From CAZUGA01 sp964626505 (GTDB lineage: Bacteria; Pseudomonadota; Gammaproteobacteria; Methylococcales; UBA1147): a stretch of DNA of 7,805 nucleotides. Position numbers and translations under genes: made by a program. The stretch covers positions 1-7,805 of the forward strand of contig CAZVFR010000172.1 in the NCBI GenBank assembly GCA_964626505.1, read 5' to 3'. A model generated the notes under the pieces. The model saw nothing but the letters and a program-made list of their open reading frames with translations. It was not told the origin of the DNA and ran no database searches. Below are positions 5,871-7,805 of the stretch, in pieces (the first letter of the stretch is position 1; every line of letters starts with the position of its first letter).

Positions 5871-7805
5871 TTAAAAGGAAAGTCTAAGCCCACCGTAGCC
5901 AGCGATACGGCTGGTTCCGAAGCCCAATACATCCTGGTATTCCTGGTCTAACAGATTATCGACCCGTGCGAAAACCTTCAAACGACTATTAATTTGATAA
6001 CCCGCTGCGAGATTAACCACAACGTAACCGGCAACTTCTTGGCGAACCGCCGGAAACACGCTGAAGTTATTGAAATCCCGATCACCGACCAGCACAACAT
6101 TCAAATTAACATCGGCTGCCTCGAGAAAGCGGTAGTTCGCATTGAAACTGCCCTTATGCGTGGGACGCCTGAACAGACGGTCCCTAGTCGTATCGTCACG
6201 CGAATGCAGATAAGTATACGTTCCCTTTAAGGTCAAACTATCGATCGGCTGGAATTCAATAAAGGTTTCCACGCCGTTAGTCTTTGCTGAATTGATATTC
6301 TGGAATCCAGTACCAAAATTGAAATTGATCAAACTATCGAAGCTATTGTAAAAATACGAAGCTCCAATCAGAATGCGCTCATCCCAGAAGGTCTGCTCCA
6401 CACCGGCATCCCAACCTTGACTGCGCTCGGGCTTAAGCGCGGCGTTGCCGATCGGACCAAAAAAGGTGGTCGGCGCAAACAACTGGAATAAACTCGGCGC
6501 CTTAAAACCAGTACCGTAACTGCCCTTCAATCGCATTCCGATTTCGTCAATAGCGATCAATTGGGTCACACGCCAAGTAATCTGACCACCAAATCGATTG
6601 TTGTCATCCAGGCGAATGCCAGCCGTGGTTATCGATCGATCCCATAAACTAATCTGGTCCTGCAAGTAATACCCGGTAGTTTGCTGCGATTGCTGGGTAA
6701 TTGTATTCGTGGTGATCCAATCTTCTTCGTGCTCAATACCAAAGGTCAGCGTATTCGTCTCGTGAATATAAAGATCGTTCTGCCAATCGACCTTAAAACG
6801 GTTCCCCTGAAACTCGCTGAACGGAAAAAACGACCCCGGCGTCGGGTCGCGGAAAATACGGTTGTCATGATTGTAGCCCAGGTTCAGCGTTTGATCCCAA
6901 AATCCTTCGAACAGCACCAGATGACCTTTTAAACCCGCAACTAAATGTTTGTTCTTGGTATCCGCAAACAGATTATCGCAAAAAGGGCCGCCACAATTAT
7001 CCCCCTCCACGGCATCTTCCACAAAACGTATTTGGCCTCTAAAATCCAGGTTATCGAGTGGCTTAACACCGAGGCTGGCACTGACGGTCGTATTCTTATA
7101 ACCGTCGTCTTCGCTATTGCCGGGCAACGCTTCGTCGGCCGCGGAAAAACCGTCTTGTTCCAAATGACTAGCGGCAATATTGTAATCCACAATACCGTCG
7201 CTGCCACTAACGCCACCGCCGATTCTAAAGGTTCCAAAACTCCCGCCTTGCGCATCGAGATAGCCGGTGGTTTCGCCCTGACCGGTCTTGGTTATGATGT
7301 TGATCACACCGCCTATTGCATTGGAACCGTATAGGGGACTCTGCGGGCCACGCAGAATTTCTATACGCTCAATATTATCCACCATTAGGTTGGAAAAATT
7401 GAAGCCATTGCCAGTTGAACTTGGATCATTGACCTCCATACCGTCAATTAACACTAGAGTTTGATCGGATGCCGCGCCACGAATAAAAACCGAAGTTGTC
7501 TGTCCCAAACCGCCGGTCTGTACCACATACACACCCGGCGCGCTCTTCAAAACATCAGCGACCGAAAAAGCCTGCCGATTGGCAATATCTTCCGCGGTAA
7601 TTACAGTAATCGAACTGCCCACATTGCGCAGTTCGTTAGCCGTGCGATTGGCCGTTATGACCATTGTATCCAAGGTTTTCGGATTAGACTTAGAATCGTC
7701 TAACGATTGAGAATCTGAAGTAAGGGGTTTAATCGCCGTATCCGACTGTTGAGACGGTACAACGGTTTCCGCGTACAGCCCACAAACTGGCACAATCAAG
7801 GCCAA
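5871..7805 (-). CDS. btuB: TonB-dependent outer-membrane receptor, BtuB type (vitamin B12 / corrinoid uptake), start beyond right edge
   Basis: There are 644 codons before the TAA at 5873-5871. The reading frame is open to the window edge. The first in-window residues, L-A-L-I-V-P-V-C-G-L-Y-A, look like the end of a signal peptide with cleavage after Ala12, so the real start lies outside; TTG at the very edge is only a possible start codon. Ser/Thr/Gln-rich sequence (about 13-45) leads to a TonB box, DTMVITA (46-52). A plug domain follows to about 175, with VLKSAPGVYV (85-94), SVFIRGAASDQTLVLIDGM (105-123), IEILRGPQSPLYGS (148-161) and GGVINIITK (165-173). The rest is beta-barrel and ends LRLSF, with the C-terminal Phe expected of outer-membrane proteins. 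The VLIDGM, LRGP-YGS and GGVINI blocks match BtuB best among TonB receptors. Position next to the cobalamin genes agrees. Substrate (cobalamin, cobinamide or another corrinoid) is inferred from context. Residues 271-276 (CGGPFC) could form a small disulfide loop on the outside. Confidence 0.9.
   Translation of the reverse strand: MALIVPVCGLYAETVVPSQQSDTAIKPLTSDSQSLDDSKSNPKTLDTMVITANRTANELRNVGSSITVITAEDIANRQAFSVADVLKSAPGVYVVQTGGLGQTTSVFIRGAASDQTLVLIDGMEVNDPSSTGNGFNFSNLMVDNIERIEILRGPQSPLYGSNAIGGVINIITKTGQGETTGYLDAQGGSFGTFRIGGGVSGSDGIVDYNIAASHLEQDGFSAADEALPGNSEDDGYKNTTVSASLGVKPLDNLDFRGQIRFVEDAVEGDNCGGPFCDNLFADTKNKHLVAGLKGHLVLFEGFWDQTLNLGYNHDNRIFRDPTPGSFFPFSEFQGNRFKVDWQNDLYIHETNTLTFGIEHEEDWITTNTITQQSQQTTGYYLQDQISLWDRSITTAGIRLDDNNRFGGQITWRVTQLIAIDEIGMRLKGSYGTGFKAPSLFQLFAPTTFFGPIGNAALKPERSQGWDAGVEQTFWDERILIGASYFYNSFDSLINFNFGTGFQNINSAKTNGVETFIEFQPIDSLTLKGTYTYLHSRDDTTRDRLFRRPTHKGSFNANYRFLEAADVNLNVVLVGDRDFNNFSVFPAVRQEVAGYVVVNLAAGYQINSRLKVFARVDNLLDQEYQDVLGFGTSRIAGYGGLRLSF

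Noticed and set aside
5994..7703. Several plus-strand open frames of 78-129 codons opposite the receptor gene
   Set aside because: They overlap the continuous receptor coding sequence, lack clear ribosome-binding sites, and give proteins with no recognisable features.

Overview
The window looks like chromosomal DNA of a gammaproteobacterium of moderate G+C content. The partial aconitase B closely resembles the enterobacterial AcnB family, the cobalamin genes are of the CobU/CobT/CobC/CobS type, and the outer-membrane receptor is TonB-dependent. I cannot name the genus from the sequence.

Layout from left to right: (1) The 5' third of acnB lies on the minus strand and runs off the left edge. 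(2) A 117-bp divergent intergenic region separates it from a histone-deacetylase-family amidohydrolase on the plus strand. (3) After a 201-bp gap comes a plus-strand cobalamin cluster: bluB, a decayed cobQ, cobU, cobT, cobC and cobS. From cobU to cobS the genes are 5 nt apart, overlapping by 4 nt, or 1 nt apart, so they are very probably one transcript. (4) Convergent to it, on the minus strand, is a large TonB-dependent receptor of BtuB type whose signal-peptide start lies beyond the right edge. A 12-bp-stem hairpin sits between the two converging genes.

Together the cluster encodes the late, lower-ligand half of adenosylcobalamin synthesis. BluB makes 5,6-dimethylbenzimidazole, CobT converts it to alpha-ribazole phosphate, CobU activates cobinamide to GDP-cobinamide, CobS joins the two halves and CobC removes the phosphate. 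The receptor would bring in corrinoids. No corrin-ring gene is intact in the window.

The most informative observation is between bluB and cobU. The stretch is not empty: it holds both ends of a cobyric acid synthase gene (cobQ/cbiP). The N-terminal Walker A region and the C-terminal tail are joined by a large internal deletion, with a +1 frameshift consistent with a 7-bp insertion in the Walker A codons. This suggests that a lineage once able to make cobalamin de novo has moved to salvaging cobinamide-type precursors, unless a second cobQ exists elsewhere. I found no cobalamin riboswitch, tRNA, rRNA, CRISPR array or insertion sequence in the window.
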